Notes: generated by a model not told the origin, from the letters alone. A DNA stretch of 8,395 nucleotides from Pseudomonadota bacterium (GCA_023419995.1 JAEZXF010000267.1:1-8395); one strand, 5' to 3'. Positions 1 through 6,629 are shown, counted from the first letter of the stretch. A program made the numbers and translations.

Positions 1-482
1 GCTACGACCAGCCGCTTTCGCTCGCCCTGACGCTGACCCTGCCGGAGGGCGCCGACGCGCCGGCGCGGCTCGACGCCAGCGTCTTCCTCGGCGTCTGCGA
101 GACGATCTGCATCCCCGTGCAGGCGACGCTGTCGTTCGACCCGCGCGCCGGCACCCACGAGGCGGAGGACGCGGCCGTGGTCGAACGCGCCTTCGCCGCG
201 CTTCCCCGGCCGGCGCGGGCCGATTTCGGAGCGCGGGTGGTCGAGGCCACGGGAGACAGCCTCACGGTCGAAGCCGCGGTCGCGGCCGGCGCGCGCGTCG
301 TCGACCTCTTCGTCGCCGGCACCGGGACACTGGCGCTCGGCGCGCCGGAAAAGCAGACCGAGGCGGGGCGCACCCTGTTCCGCGTTCCGGTCGTCTCCCG
401 CACGGGCGAGACGGGCGAGGAGATCGCCTATACGCTGGTCACGGACACGGGCACCGTCAGCGGCAGCCTGCGGCTTCCCTAG
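1..482 (+). CDS. DsbD N-terminal-domain-like periplasmic thiol protein (3' part)
   Basis: The reading frame is open from the left edge (first full codon at position 3) to a TAG at 480-482, giving the last 159 residues of a longer protein. The key motif is GVCETICIPV, with cysteines at fragment residues 32 and 36 (codons 96-98 and 108-110) followed by an Ile-Pro. This C-x3-C-I-P pattern and the beta-rich, repeatedly VxxxV-type sequence after it match proteins annotated as protein-disulfide reductase DsbD domain-containing (DsbD_N/DsbD-alpha family). Such domains sit in the periplasm and pass reducing equivalents between a membrane thiol reductant and substrate proteins. The start, and any signal peptide, lie outside the window. 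No membrane segment is seen in the visible part, so this is not the C-terminal thioredoxin end of full-length DsbD. A GTG at 117 is only the Val of the motif, not a start. Family assignment is fairly good; the substrate is unknown. It lies 83 nt upstream of a same-strand peroxiredoxin gene. Confidence 0.75.
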   Translation, partial: YDQPLSLALTLTLPEGADAPARLDASVFLGVCETICIPVQATLSFDPRAGTHEAEDAAVVERAFAALPRPARADFGARVVEATGDSLTVEAAVAAGARVVDLFVAGTGTLALGAPEKQTEAGRTLFRVPVVSRTGETGEEIAYTLVTDTGTVSGSLRLP

Positions 483-507
483 CGGCAGGCCGATTGCCAT
501 AGCGACC

Positions 508-527
508 CCGAACCGCTATCGGTTCGG
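508..527 (+). promoter_or_regulatory. Perfect 8-bp inverted repeat, possible operator over a promoter
   Basis: The arms CCGAACCG (508-515) and CGGTTCGG (520-527) are perfect reverse complements around CTAT. The palindrome lies in the 83-nt gap between the DsbD-like gene and the peroxiredoxin gene. A possible -35 box TTGCCA (494-499) and a -10-like TATCGG (517-522, spacing 17) would place the palindrome across the -10 region, as a repressor operator would be. No T-run follows the right arm (next bases are CTCGGCCCCC), so it is a poor intrinsic terminator. The promoter boxes are weak matches and the operator role is inference. Confidence 0.35.
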
Positions 528-565
528 CTCGGCCCCCTACCAACCTTTCCCATCAGAGGTGAAGC

Positions 566-1051
566 ATGACCATCGCCATCGGGCAGAAGCTGCCGGACGT
601 GACCTTCAAGACCAGCACCGCGGACGGCCCGAAGGAGCTTTCCACCGCCGACGTGTTCGCCGGCAAGAAGGTCGTCCTGTTCGGCGTTCCGGGCGCGTTC
701 ACGCCCACCTGCAACAACAACCACCTTCCCGGCTATCTCGAGAACCGCGACGCCATCCTCGCCAAGGGCGTCGACCAGATCGCCGTCGTCGCCGTCAACG
801 ACGTGTTCGTCATGTCGGCCTGGGCGCGCTCGACCGGCGGCGAAGGCAAGATCCTGTTCCTGGCCGACGGCAGCGGCGACTTCGCCAAGGCTGCCGGCCT
901 CGACCTCGACCTGTCCAAGGGCGGCCTCGGCCTGCGCCTCAAGCGCTTCTCGGCGATCGTCGAGGACGGCGTCGTCACCGCGCTCAACATCGAGGACGCG
1001 CCGGGCACCGCCGTCGCCTCGGGCGCGGCAACGCTGATCGAGCAGCTCTGA
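566..1051 (+). CDS. Peroxiredoxin, Prx5 family, single-cysteine type
   Basis: This 161-aa protein reduces hydrogen peroxide or organic hydroperoxides in the cytoplasm using an active-site thiol. The Prx5 signature VPGAFTPTC is at residues 41-49, with peroxidatic Cys49 and the active-site Pro42 and Thr46. The VNDVFVMSAW block (77-86) and the conserved Arg127 in LRLKRFSAIV are typical of Prx5/AhpE-like redoxin-fold proteins. Cys49 is the only cysteine, so there is no intramolecular resolving cysteine; the sulfenic acid must be reduced by an outside thiol such as glutathione or a glutaredoxin/thioredoxin. The residues after the cysteine are NNNH, where many homologues have S-x-x-H. Length is normal and there is no signal peptide. 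The ATG start is supported by AGAGGTGA at 555-562, a few bases upstream. The gene follows a DsbD-like thiol protein on the same strand but is 83 nt away and may have its own promoter. It converges on rnhA. Family call is secure; the reductant is unknown. Confidence 0.93.
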   Translation: MTIAIGQKLPDVTFKTSTADGPKELSTADVFAGKKVVLFGVPGAFTPTCNNNHLPGYLENRDAILAKGVDQIAVVAVNDVFVMSAWARSTGGEGKILFLADGSGDFAKAAGLDLDLSKGGLGLRLKRFSAIVEDGVVTALNIEDAPGTAVASGAATLIEQL

Positions 1052-1059
1052 GGACTGCC

Positions 1060-1141
1060 TTCCATCCGGCGCTTGCGCCGCCCCTCACCTGCCTGCCGGC
1101 ATCCTCTCCCCGTGAACAGGGAGAGGAGAGATGGCCGCAAC
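1060..1141 (+). repeat. Intergenic palindromic repeat module, copy A
   Basis: An 82-bp unit begins TTCCATCCGGCG and ends GATGGCCGCAAC. It matches copy B at 1261-1342 at 78 of 82 positions with no gaps. It contains an imperfect hairpin, CCTCTCCCCGT (1103-1113) against ACAGGGAGAGG (1116-1126), with one mismatch at 1118. It lies 8 nt after the peroxiredoxin stop. The whole gap from 1052 to 1382 between the convergent peroxiredoxin and rnhA genes has no credible gene; this repeat family fills most of it. The style resembles the rhizobial intergenic mosaic elements (RIME-like), by memory of that family rather than by a search. Confidence 0.85.
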
Positions 1142-1155
1142 ACGTGGGCGCTTCC

Positions 1156-1209
1156 CCTTCTCCCCGTTTACGGGGAGAAGGTGCCCGAAGGGCGGATGAG
1201 GGGCAGCGC
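1156..1209 (-). repeat. Intergenic palindromic repeat module, inverted diverged copy
   Basis: The core is a perfect 12-bp hairpin: CCTTCTCCCCGT (1156-1167), loop TT, ACGGGGAGAAGG (1170-1181). Read on the - strand, 1209 to 1170 gives GCGC-T-GCCCCTCA...CTTCTCCCCGT, which aligns with 1075-1113 of copy A on the + strand (39 against 40 bases; 16 of the first 20 match). It is therefore a diverged member of the same family in the opposite orientation, lying between the two direct copies. Between it and copy B (1210-1260) I see no further recognisable structure. Such hairpins at the end of convergent genes can act as bidirectional terminators or RNA stabilisers; that role is inferred. Confidence 0.8.
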
Positions 1210-1260
1210 GGAGTCGGCGGGTCAGGCTCCGGGTGGCCGGGCGATCGTGAAGTCCTGCCC

Positions 1261-1342
1261 TTCCATCCGGCGCTCGCGCCGCCCCTCACCTGCCTGCCGG
1301 CATCCTCTCCCCGTGAACGGGGAGAGGAAGGATGGCCGCAAC
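1261..1342 (+). repeat. Intergenic palindromic repeat module, copy B
   Basis: This is the second direct copy of the 82-bp unit, exactly 201 bp downstream of copy A. Here the hairpin is perfect: CCTCTCCCCGT (1304-1314), GA, ACGGGGAGAGG (1317-1327). The differences from copy A fall at four bases, two of them next to each other just after the hairpin. It ends 40 bp from the rnhA stop codon, so its hairpin would be in the 3' end of the long - strand transcript. The remaining bases 1343-1382 show no clear terminator. Confidence 0.85.
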
Positions 1343-1382
1343 CTCACCGCTCACCTTCTCGGAGGTGGTGCGAGGTCGGCGA

Positions 1383-1844
1383 TCACGCCCCGGCGGGGCG
1401 GACGGTCTTCTTCTTGAACGGGGCCATGGCGAGGCGGGCGAGCTCGTCGGCGCGCTCGTTCTCGGGGTGGCCGGCATGGCCCTTCACCCAGTACCATGTC
1501 ACCTTGTGGCGGCGATTGGCCTCATCGAGCGCCTGCCACAGCTCCGCGTTCTTGACCGGCTTCCTGTCGGCCGTGCGCCAGCCGTTGCGCTTCCAGCCGT
1601 GAATCCAGCCGGATATGCCGTCCATGACATATTTGCTGTCGGTGTGAAGCTCGACCGTGCACGGCTCCTTCAAGGCGTTGAGCGCCGAGATCGCCGCCAG
1701 AAGCTCCATGCGGTTGTTGGTCGTCTCCGGCTCGCCGCCCGACAGCTCCTTCTCGATGCCGTTGAAGCGCAGGATCGCGCCCCAGCCGCCGGGGCCGGGA
1801 TTGCCCGAGCAGGCGCCGTCGGTGAAGATCTCGACCGCCTTCAT
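1383..1844 (-). CDS. rnhA: Ribonuclease HI
   Basis: RNase HI cuts the RNA strand of RNA-DNA hybrids in the cytoplasm, removing R-loops and replication primers. The 153-aa product has the complete catalytic set at the expected places: Asp9 in [18 protein letters not shown], Glu47 in NNRMEL, Asp69 in HTDSKYV, His123 in KGHAGH and Asp133 in ERADELA. The basic handle region around W84-KRNGWR is present, as in the E. coli type. Length is normal for bacterial RNase HI. The frame stays open well upstream of the true start, but homology begins at the ATG at 1844-1842. That ATG overlaps the thrB stop as ATGA (1844-1841), so translation is probably coupled to thrB. It is the last gene of the - strand cluster; the C-terminus [10 protein letters not shown] is a family-variable tail. 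Confidence 0.97.
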   Translation of the reverse strand: MKAVEIFTDGACSGNPGPGGWGAILRFNGIEKELSGGEPETTNNRMELLAAISALNALKEPCTVELHTDSKYVMDGISGWIHGWKRNGWRTADRKPVKNAELWQALDEANRRHKVTWYWVKGHAGHPENERADELARLAMAPFKKKTVRPAGA

Positions 1845-2809
1845 GCCCGTGCGAGGCCGTATTCGCTTGCCGAGACGATCTGGCGGTGGAAGCGCAGCTT
1901 GCGGACATACTCCATCGGGTCGCGCTTCATCACCAGCGCGCCCTCCGGGCCGTGGAGCCAGTCGTAGAGCCGCGTCAGCATGAAGCGCAGCGCCGAGCCG
2001 CGCGCAAGCAGCGGCAGGGCGGCGACCTCCTCTTCCGTCAGCGGCCGCACGCTCTGGTAGCCGGCGAGGAGCGCGGTGCCCTTGGTCAGGTTGAAGGCGT
2101 GGGCGCGCTCGAAGCACCAGGCGTTGAGGCAGGTGGCGACGTCGTAGGCGAGGAAGTCGTTGCAGGCGAAGTAGAAGTCGATCAGGCCGGACAGGCGCTC
2201 GCCGAGGAAGAACACGTTGTCGGGAAACAGGTCGGCATGGATGACGCCCGACGGCAGGTCTTTCGGCCAGCCTATCTCGAGGGCGGCGAAGTCGGCTCCC
2301 ACCTCGGCGCCGAGGCCGACCTCGACCTCGTCGGCGCGGGCGCGGCAGCCTTCCCACAGCGTGCGCCAGCCGGGCAGCGACAGGGCGTTGGGCCGCGTCA
2401 GCCCGAAGTCTGCCCCCGCGACGTGCAGCCGGGCCAGCGCCTCGCCCAGGGCCCGGCAATGCGCGGCCGTCGGGCGGCGCGGCCACATGCCCTCCAGGAA
2501 GGTGATGATCGCGGCCGGCCGGCCGGCGAGCTCGCCGATCATCTCGCCGTCGCGGCGGCGCACCGGCAGCGGACAGGACACGCCGCGGTTGGCCAGATGC
2601 TCCATCAGCCCGAGGAAGAACGGCAGGTCGCTCCTTTCCACCCGCTTCTCGTAGAGCGTGAGGATGAACGAGCCGCCGCCGGTGTGGAGGATGAAGTTCG
2701 AGTTCTCCGTGCCCTCGGCGATGCCCTTGTAGGACAGGAGCTCGCCGATGTCGTAGCCGCGCAGGAAAGTCCCGAGCTCGATCTCGGTGATGTCGGTATA
2801 GACGGCCAT
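1841..2809 (-). CDS. thrB: Homoserine kinase (ThrB, APH/choline-kinase fold)
   Basis: The enzyme phosphorylates L-homoserine with ATP to O-phosphohomoserine, the substrate of threonine synthase. The 322-aa sequence is the aminoglycoside-phosphotransferase-like form found in many proteobacteria, not the GHMP-kinase form of E. coli. Visible landmarks are the N-terminal nucleotide loop [11 protein letters not shown] (29-39), the Brenner-type catalytic loop [11 protein letters not shown] (188-198; His191, Asp193, Asn198) and the metal-binding Asp211 in [10 protein letters not shown]. The N-terminal [16 protein letters not shown] opening and the length are typical of the family. The ATG at 2809-2807 shares its A with the ispH TGA (TGATG, 1-nt overlap), and the end overlaps rnhA by 4 nt. 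thrA and thrC are not in the window. All key residues are present, so it should be active. Confidence 0.96.
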   Translation of the reverse strand: MAVYTDITEIELGTFLRGYDIGELLSYKGIAEGTENSNFILHTGGGSFILTLYEKRVERSDLPFFLGLMEHLANRGVSCPLPVRRRDGEMIGELAGRPAAIITFLEGMWPRRPTAAHCRALGEALARLHVAGADFGLTRPNALSLPGWRTLWEGCRARADEVEVGLGAEVGADFAALEIGWPKDLPSGVIHADLFPDNVFFLGERLSGLIDFYFACNDFLAYDVATCLNAWCFERAHAFNLTKGTALLAGYQSVRPLTEEEVAALPLLARGSALRFMLTRLYDWLHGPEGALVMKRDPMEYVRKLRFHRQIVSASEYGLARA

Positions 2810-3804
2810 CAGGCGTTTCCGTTGACGAATGCCATGTCGGCCGGCGTCAGCTCGACATCGCGCAGGGCGCGGTTGACGGGGAAGTTCTCGGTCTCCTCGG
2901 CGGTGATCGCCAGCTCGACCTTGACCTCGAAGCGCTCGCGGAAGGCGTCGATGATCTCGTCGACGATGATCTCCGGCGCCGACGCGCCGGCCGACAGGCC
3001 GAGGACGGAGATGTCGCCGACCTCGTCCCAGCGGATCTCGGAGGCGCGCTGCACCAGCAGGCCGCGCCGCGCGCCGGCGCGCTCGGCCACCTCGACCAGC
3101 CGCTTGGAATTCGACGAGTTGGGCGCGCCGACCACGAGGAAGAGGTCGGCCCCGGGCGCGGCCTCCTTCACGGCGTCCTGCCGGTTGGTGGTGGCGTAGC
3201 AGATCGATTCGGCGGCCGGCGCCTGCAAGTCGGGGAAGCGCGCCTGCAGCGCGCGGATGATGCCGGCCGTGTCCTCGACCGACAGCGTCGTCTGGGTGAC
3301 GAAGCCGAGCGCATGCGGGTCGGCCGGCGCGATCGTCGCCGCGTCCGCCTCGGTCTCGACCAGCGTCACCGCGCTCTCCGGCAACTGGCCCATCGTGCCG
3401 ATGACCTCGGGGTGGCCGGCATGGCCGATCAGCAGCACGTGGCGACCCTGCCGGTGGTGGCGCATCGCCTGCTTGTGCACCTTCGACACCAGCGGGCAGG
3501 TCGCGTCGAGATAGAACAGGTTGCGGGCCTCGGCGTCCGCCGGCACGGATTTCGGCACGCCGTGGGCGGAGAACACCACCGGCTTGTCGCCATGCTCCGG
3601 CGGTATCTCGGACAGTTCCTCGATGAAGACCGCGCCGCGCTCCTGCAGACCCTCGACCACGTAGCGGTTGTGGACGATCTCGTGGCGGACATAGACCGGC
3701 GCGCCGTACTTCTTCAGCGCCAGAACGACGATCTGGATGGCGCGGTCGACGCCGGCGCAGAAGCCGCGCGGACCGCAGAGCCGGATCGTCAGGGGTTTCT
3801 TCAT
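2809..3804 (-). CDS. ispH: 4-hydroxy-3-methylbut-2-enyl diphosphate reductase (IspH/LytB)
   Basis: IspH is the last enzyme of the MEP pathway; it reduces HMBPP to IPP and DMAPP through a [4Fe-4S] cluster in the cytoplasm. The 331-aa product keeps the three cluster cysteines: Cys16 in [12 protein letters not shown], Cys103 in [11 protein letters not shown] and Cys202 in [10 protein letters not shown]. Substrate-site residues are also in place: His45 (HEIVHN), His81 (SAHGVP), His131 and Glu133 in GHAGHPE, the TQTTLS block (170-175) and the SSNS block (230-233). The ATG at 3804 has AAGGA a short distance upstream on the - strand. The stop overlaps the thrB start by one base. There are 52 nt between it and SURF1, with only a small GGCGG/CCGCC hairpin (3836-3848). 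The C-terminal 25 residues are slightly longer than the shortest bacterial IspH proteins, which is common. No missing residues are seen. Confidence 0.97.
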   Translation of the reverse strand: MKKPLTIRLCGPRGFCAGVDRAIQIVVLALKKYGAPVYVRHEIVHNRYVVEGLQERGAVFIEELSEIPPEHGDKPVVFSAHGVPKSVPADAEARNLFYLDATCPLVSKVHKQAMRHHRQGRHVLLIGHAGHPEVIGTMGQLPESAVTLVETEADAATIAPADPHALGFVTQTTLSVEDTAGIIRALQARFPDLQAPAAESICYATTNRQDAVKEAAPGADLFLVVGAPNSSNSKRLVEVAERAGARRGLLVQRASEIRWDEVGDISVLGLSAGASAPEIIVDEIIDAFRERFEVKVELAITAEETENFPVNRALRDVELTPADMAFVNGNA

Positions 3805-3856
3805 CGTTCTTCCTTCAGGCGTTCACGGCGCAGATGGCGGTTGCCGCCCCTGCCTG

Positions 3857-4612
3857 TCAAGCCGCCGGGCGCCGCCTGCGCCACAGCCACGCCCCGAGAA
3901 CGCCGGCGAGCGCGGCGGCGAGCCCGTACCACGTCACCGCATATTGCAGATGGCTGTTGGGCAGGTCGATCAGCGTCACGCCGCCGACCGGCAGCCCGCC
4001 GGGGTTGGGCGTCTCGTCGGCATCGATGAAGAAGCCGACATAGTCGGCCGGGCTGCCCACGCCGGTGGTCCCGGCCATCGCGTCGAAGTCCTTCCAGTAG
4101 AAGATGTTCTTCGCCGGGTCGTTGTCCGGCATCAGCGAGTTCGGCTTTTCCGCGAGCCGGCCGCGCGCGAGTCCGTTCACGGTCTGCACGCCCTCGACCT
4201 GGCCCTCGGGGCGGCTCGCCGCCTCCTTGCGCTCGAAGGGGACGAAGCCGCGGTTGACGAGGACGAAGCGCCCGTCGTCCAGCGCGAGCGGCGTGAAGAC
4301 GTAGTAGCCCGACTGGCCCCGGTGGGTGGCGAAGAAGTGGCGCTCGCCCTCGTGCCGGAAGATGCCGGAGGCGGTCACCGGCCAGTACTCGACATCGCCC
4401 TCGCCCGCCAGGCGCGCCTCGATCTCGGCGAGCGGCCGCGGCGCGGATGCGATGCGCTCGTCGATCGTCGCGATCAGCGCTTCCTTCCAGTGGAGGCGCT
4501 GCACCTGCCAGGTGCCCAGCCCCAGCAGCACGGCGAAGGCGGCGAGCGCCAGAAGGACGAGGAGGATCGTCCCTCCCCGCCCGCTGCGGCCTCCGGCGGC
4601 GCGCGTGCTCAC
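3857..4612 (-). CDS. SURF1 family cytochrome oxidase biogenesis protein
   Basis: SURF1 (Shy1) proteins are inner-membrane factors that assist haem a insertion into subunit I of aa3 oxidases. From the chosen start the product is 251 aa: a first membrane helix at about residues 15-33, directly followed by the signature GLGTWQVQRLHWK (31-43); a periplasmic region with GYYVFTPL (102-109) and VNRGFVP (119-125); and a C-terminal helix (about 225-244) beginning with the second signature NSHLQYAVTWYGLA (219-232). It ends in a basic RRRR tail. The frame is open as far as 4774, but that extra part lies inside the DUF983 gene and is out of character. The best start is GTG at 4612-4610, overlapping the DUF983 TGA as GTGA (4 nt), which implies translational coupling. 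The neighbours ctaG and ctaE support the role. Confidence 0.94.
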   Translation of the reverse strand: MSTRAAGGRSGRGGTILLVLLALAAFAVLLGLGTWQVQRLHWKEALIATIDERIASAPRPLAEIEARLAGEGDVEYWPVTASGIFRHEGERHFFATHRGQSGYYVFTPLALDDGRFVLVNRGFVPFERKEAASRPEGQVEGVQTVNGLARGRLAEKPNSLMPDNDPAKNIFYWKDFDAMAGTTGVGSPADYVGFFIDADETPNPGGLPVGGVTLIDLPNSHLQYAVTWYGLAAALAGVLGAWLWRRRRPAA

Positions 4613-5022
4613 GACTGCCCGTCCAGCCGGCCCTCGGCCGCCTTGTTGCGGTACTGCAGCACGATCAGCAGCCCCTTCAGCATGCGCAGCGCCGCCAGGG
4701 ACAGCACCACCGTCAGCGGCACCCACAGCAGGAAGTGCAGCCACAGCGGCGGGTTGTGGGACACCTCCATCCACAGCGCCAGCCCGACGACGACGAAGCC
4801 GATCAGAAGGATCACGAACACGGCGGGGCCATCGCCGGCGTCGGCGAAGGAATAGTCGAGGCGGCAGTTGCCGCAGCGCTCGCCGACGGTGAGGAAGCCC
4901 TTGAACAGCCGCCCCTCGCCGCAGCGCGGGCAGCGGCCGGAGAGCCCCGCCCTTACCGGATCGACCGGCGCCCAGATCGCGGTATCGCCGTCATGGCCGT
5001 GATTGCCGTCGCCCTGTGCCAT
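4609..5022 (-). CDS. DUF983 zinc-ribbon membrane protein
   Basis: This 137-aa protein has a zinc-ribbon-like front half with two CxxC pairs: Cys31/Cys34 in GRCPRCGEGRLFKGFL and Cys50/Cys53 in ERCGNCRLDYSFADAGDGPA. Two hydrophobic segments follow, at about residues 66-86 and 94-114. This is the standard layout of DUF983, a family often found inside alphaproteobacterial cytochrome oxidase clusters between the subunit III gene and SURF1, as here. No biochemical function is assigned that I know of; metal binding and a part in oxidase assembly are inferences from the cysteines and position. The ATG at 5022 has a GGAGTG ribosome site upstream. Its stop overlaps the SURF1 GTG start by 4 nt. A terminator-like hairpin separates it from ctaE, so its expression may be lower than that of the oxidase subunits. 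The N-terminal 20 residues (Gly/His/Asp rich) are family-variable. Confidence 0.92.
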   Translation of the reverse strand: MAQGDGNHGHDGDTAIWAPVDPVRAGLSGRCPRCGEGRLFKGFLTVGERCGNCRLDYSFADAGDGPAVFVILLIGFVVVGLALWMEVSHNPPLWLHFLLWVPLTVVLSLAALRMLKGLLIVLQYRNKAAEGRLDGQS

Positions 5023-5057
5023 TGCTCGTTCACTCCGTTCTGCCCCGCCGAAAGCGA

Positions 5058-5087
5058 AGGGGCGGCCGCGTCGCCACGGCCGCCCCT
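5058..5087 (-). terminator. Strong hairpin after ctaE, terminator or attenuator
   Basis: In the - strand transcript, AGGGGCGGCCG (5087-5077) pairs perfectly with CGGCCGCCCCT (5068-5058) around an 8-nt loop, an 11-bp, nearly all G-C stem. It is followed by TTCGCTTTCGG, a broken T-rich stretch rather than a clean run. It starts 26 nt after the ctaE stop and ends 36 nt before the DUF983 start. Because the downstream genes probably share the transcript, partial termination or 3'-end protection of the ctaE message is more likely than complete termination. Inference from structure only. Confidence 0.6.
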
Positions 5088-5112
5088 GATCTATCGTCCC
5101 GGAGGCCGCGCC

Positions 5113-5994
5113 TCAATGGGCGGCGATGGTGCCGCCGGCGGAACCCCAGACATAGATGGAGGCGAACAGGAACAGCCAGACCACGTCGACGAAATGCCAG
5201 TACCAGGCCGCCGCCTCGAAGCCGAAATGCTGCTTCGGCGTGAAGTGGCCGGCCATGGCGCGGAACAGGCAGACCAGCAGGAAGATGGTGCCGATCAGCA
5301 CGTGGAAGCCGTGGAAGCCGGTGGCCATGAAGAAGGTCGCGCCGTAGATCGACTCCTTGAAGGCGAAGGGCGCGGCCGCATACTCGTAGGCCTGCACGAA
5401 GGAGAACAACACGCCGAGCGCCACGGTGAGCGACAGCCCCCAGATCAGGCCCTTGCGGTCGTCGTGCAGCAGCGCGTGGTGCGCCCAGGTGACCGGCGTG
5501 CCGGAAAGGAGCAGGATGATGGTGTTGTAGAGCGGCAGGTGGAAGGGGTTGAGGACCTCGATGCCCTTGGGCGGCCAGACGCCGCCGGTGTACTCCGAGC
5601 GCAGGACCTGCTGCGCCTCGCCCGGGAACAGGCTGGCGTCGAAGAAGGCCCAGAACCACGCCACGAAGAACATCACCTCGGAGGCGATGAACATGATCAT
5701 GCCGTAGCGCAGGTGCAGCGACACGACGCGGGTGTGGTGGCCCTCATGCGCCTCGCGGATCGTGTCCGACCACCAGGCGAACATGACGTAGAGCACCAGC
5801 GCCAGGCCGATGAAGAACAGCCACGGGGTCGCGAGCGGGATGCCGACCAGCGAGAAGTCGAGGTTGCCCTTGAGATACTGCATCCAGCCGATGCCGCCGA
5901 TGGCCAGGACGAAGGCCGCCACCGAGCCGAGGAACGGCCACGGGCTCGGGTCGATGATGTGATAGTCGTGATTCTTGGCGTGGGCGTCTGCCAT
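5113..5994 (-). CDS. ctaE: Cytochrome c oxidase subunit III (aa3 type)
   Basis: This is the third core subunit of the aa3 terminal oxidase in the inner membrane; it carries no metal but stabilises subunit I and its proton uptake. The 293-aa product has seven predicted membrane helices (roughly 21-37, 56-73, 98-120, 153-170, 185-205, 216-245, 260-284). Family landmarks are the REAHEGHHT block (80-88), RYGMIMFIASEVMFFVAWFWAFF with conserved Glu106, NPFHLPLYNTIILLLSGTPVTWAHHAL, GFHGFHVLIG and WYWHFVDVVWLFLF. The frame can be extended 9 codons to an ATG at 6021, but that lies inside ctaG. The start at 5994 gives the normal MADAHAKNHDYHIIDPSPWP beginning, and has GGGGGA upstream within the last ctaG codons. 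Only one base separates it from the ctaG TAG. All regions look intact. Confidence 0.97.
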   Translation of the reverse strand: MADAHAKNHDYHIIDPSPWPFLGSVAAFVLAIGGIGWMQYLKGNLDFSLVGIPLATPWLFFIGLALVLYVMFAWWSDTIREAHEGHHTRVVSLHLRYGMIMFIASEVMFFVAWFWAFFDASLFPGEAQQVLRSEYTGGVWPPKGIEVLNPFHLPLYNTIILLLSGTPVTWAHHALLHDDRKGLIWGLSLTVALGVLFSFVQAYEYAAAPFAFKESIYGATFFMATGFHGFHVLIGTIFLLVCLFRAMAGHFTPKQHFGFEAAAWYWHFVDVVWLFLFASIYVWGSAGGTIAAH

Positions 5995-5995
5995 T

Positions 5996-6622
5996 CTATC
6001 CCCCGAGTTTACTGTCGGCATTGGTTGCCTTGCTCCCGGCCGAGGCCGAGCCCTGCGGCGCGTCCCTGTCGAGCGGGAAGAAGGTATAGGAAAGGGTGAT
6101 GGTGTGGATGTTCTTCAGCTCCGGCACGTCGACGATGGCCGGGTCGACGTAGAAGACGACCGGCATGTCCAGGGTCTCGCCGGGCGCGAGCTCGGTGTCG
6201 GTGAAGCAGAAGCACTCCACCTTCATGAAATCGGCGCCGGCGAGCTGCGGCGTGACGTTGAAGGAGGCGCGGCCGGAGGTCGGCCGCGAGAAGACGTTCT
6301 TCGCCTCGTAGGCGACCTGAGTCGTCTCGCCGATCCTGAGCGTCACGTCGCGCGCGACGGGCTTGAAATCCCACGGCAGGCCGCCGGCGACGTTGGCGTC
6401 GAAGCGCACCTTGATCTCGCGGTCGAGCACGACCTGGGAATACTGCGTCACGCGCTGGGTGGTGCCGCCGTAGCCGGTCACCCGGCAGAAGAGGTCGTAG
6501 AGCGGCACGGCGGCGAACGACATGCCGAGCATGGCGCCGAAGAACGACAGGCACATCATCACGACCAGGCGGTTGGAGCGCCCTGTCTTCGCCGCGACGA
6601 TGGGGGTGGCCTGCTCGCTCAT
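5996..6622 (-). CDS. ctaG: Cytochrome c oxidase assembly protein CtaG/Cox11
   Basis: CtaG (Cox11) is a membrane-anchored periplasmic copper chaperone needed to build the CuB site in subunit I. The 208-aa protein has a short cytoplasmic N-terminus, one membrane helix (about 19-39), then [16 protein letters not shown] (41-56) with the conserved Cys46. A beta-rich domain follows, with the copper-binding motif CFCF at residues 137-140 (Cys137, Cys139) in [12 protein letters not shown]. The block MPVVFYVDP (153-161) and the [11 protein letters not shown] end are typical. The ATG at 6622 is 7 nt after the coxF stop; no strong ribosome site is visible there beyond the GAG of the TGAGC sequence, so coupling to coxF is likely. 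The last 20 residues after the conserved domain are low-complexity and variable in the family. Confidence 0.97.
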   Translation of the reverse strand: MSEQATPIVAAKTGRSNRLVVMMCLSFFGAMLGMSFAAVPLYDLFCRVTGYGGTTQRVTQYSQVVLDREIKVRFDANVAGGLPWDFKPVARDVTLRIGETTQVAYEAKNVFSRPTSGRASFNVTPQLAGADFMKVECFCFTDTELAPGETLDMPVVFYVDPAIVDVPELKNIHTITLSYTFFPLDRDAPQGSASAGSKATNADSKLGG

Positions 6623-6629
6623 CGGGCGC

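Noticed and set aside
1060..1342. Direct repeats as a possible CRISPR array
   Set aside because: Only two direct 82-bp copies 201 bp apart, with an inverted relative between them and no cas genes; fits an intergenic palindromic element, not an array.
1073..1417. Open frames within the repeat region (also 559-1602 in another frame)
   Set aside because: They run through palindromic repeats and are repeat-derived or shadow the peroxiredoxin; no ribosome site or domain.
1383..2486. Extended 367-codon version of the RNase HI frame
   Set aside because: The upstream part lies over thrB in another frame and is Arg/Pro-rich; RNase HI homology starts at the ATG at 1844, which overlaps the thrB stop.
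1886..3199. 437-codon + strand open frame opposite thrB and ispH
   Set aside because: Shadow frame over two genes with intact catalytic motifs; no recognisable domain in the translation.
4613..4774. Longer N-terminus for SURF1
   Set aside because: It would overlap most of the DUF983 transmembrane region in another frame; the GTG at 4612 gives a normal family N-terminus and a GTGA junction.
5995..6021. Nine-codon N-terminal extension of ctaE
   Set aside because: It lies within the end of ctaG, and the ATG at 5994 has a purine-rich ribosome site and gives the usual start of subunit III.
4447..6099. Very long + strand open frame (550 codons) opposite SURF1, DUF983 and ctaE
   Set aside because: It is antisense to three clearly recognised genes; its product is a charged, Arg/Glu/His-rich low-complexity sequence typical of a shadow frame in high-GC DNA.
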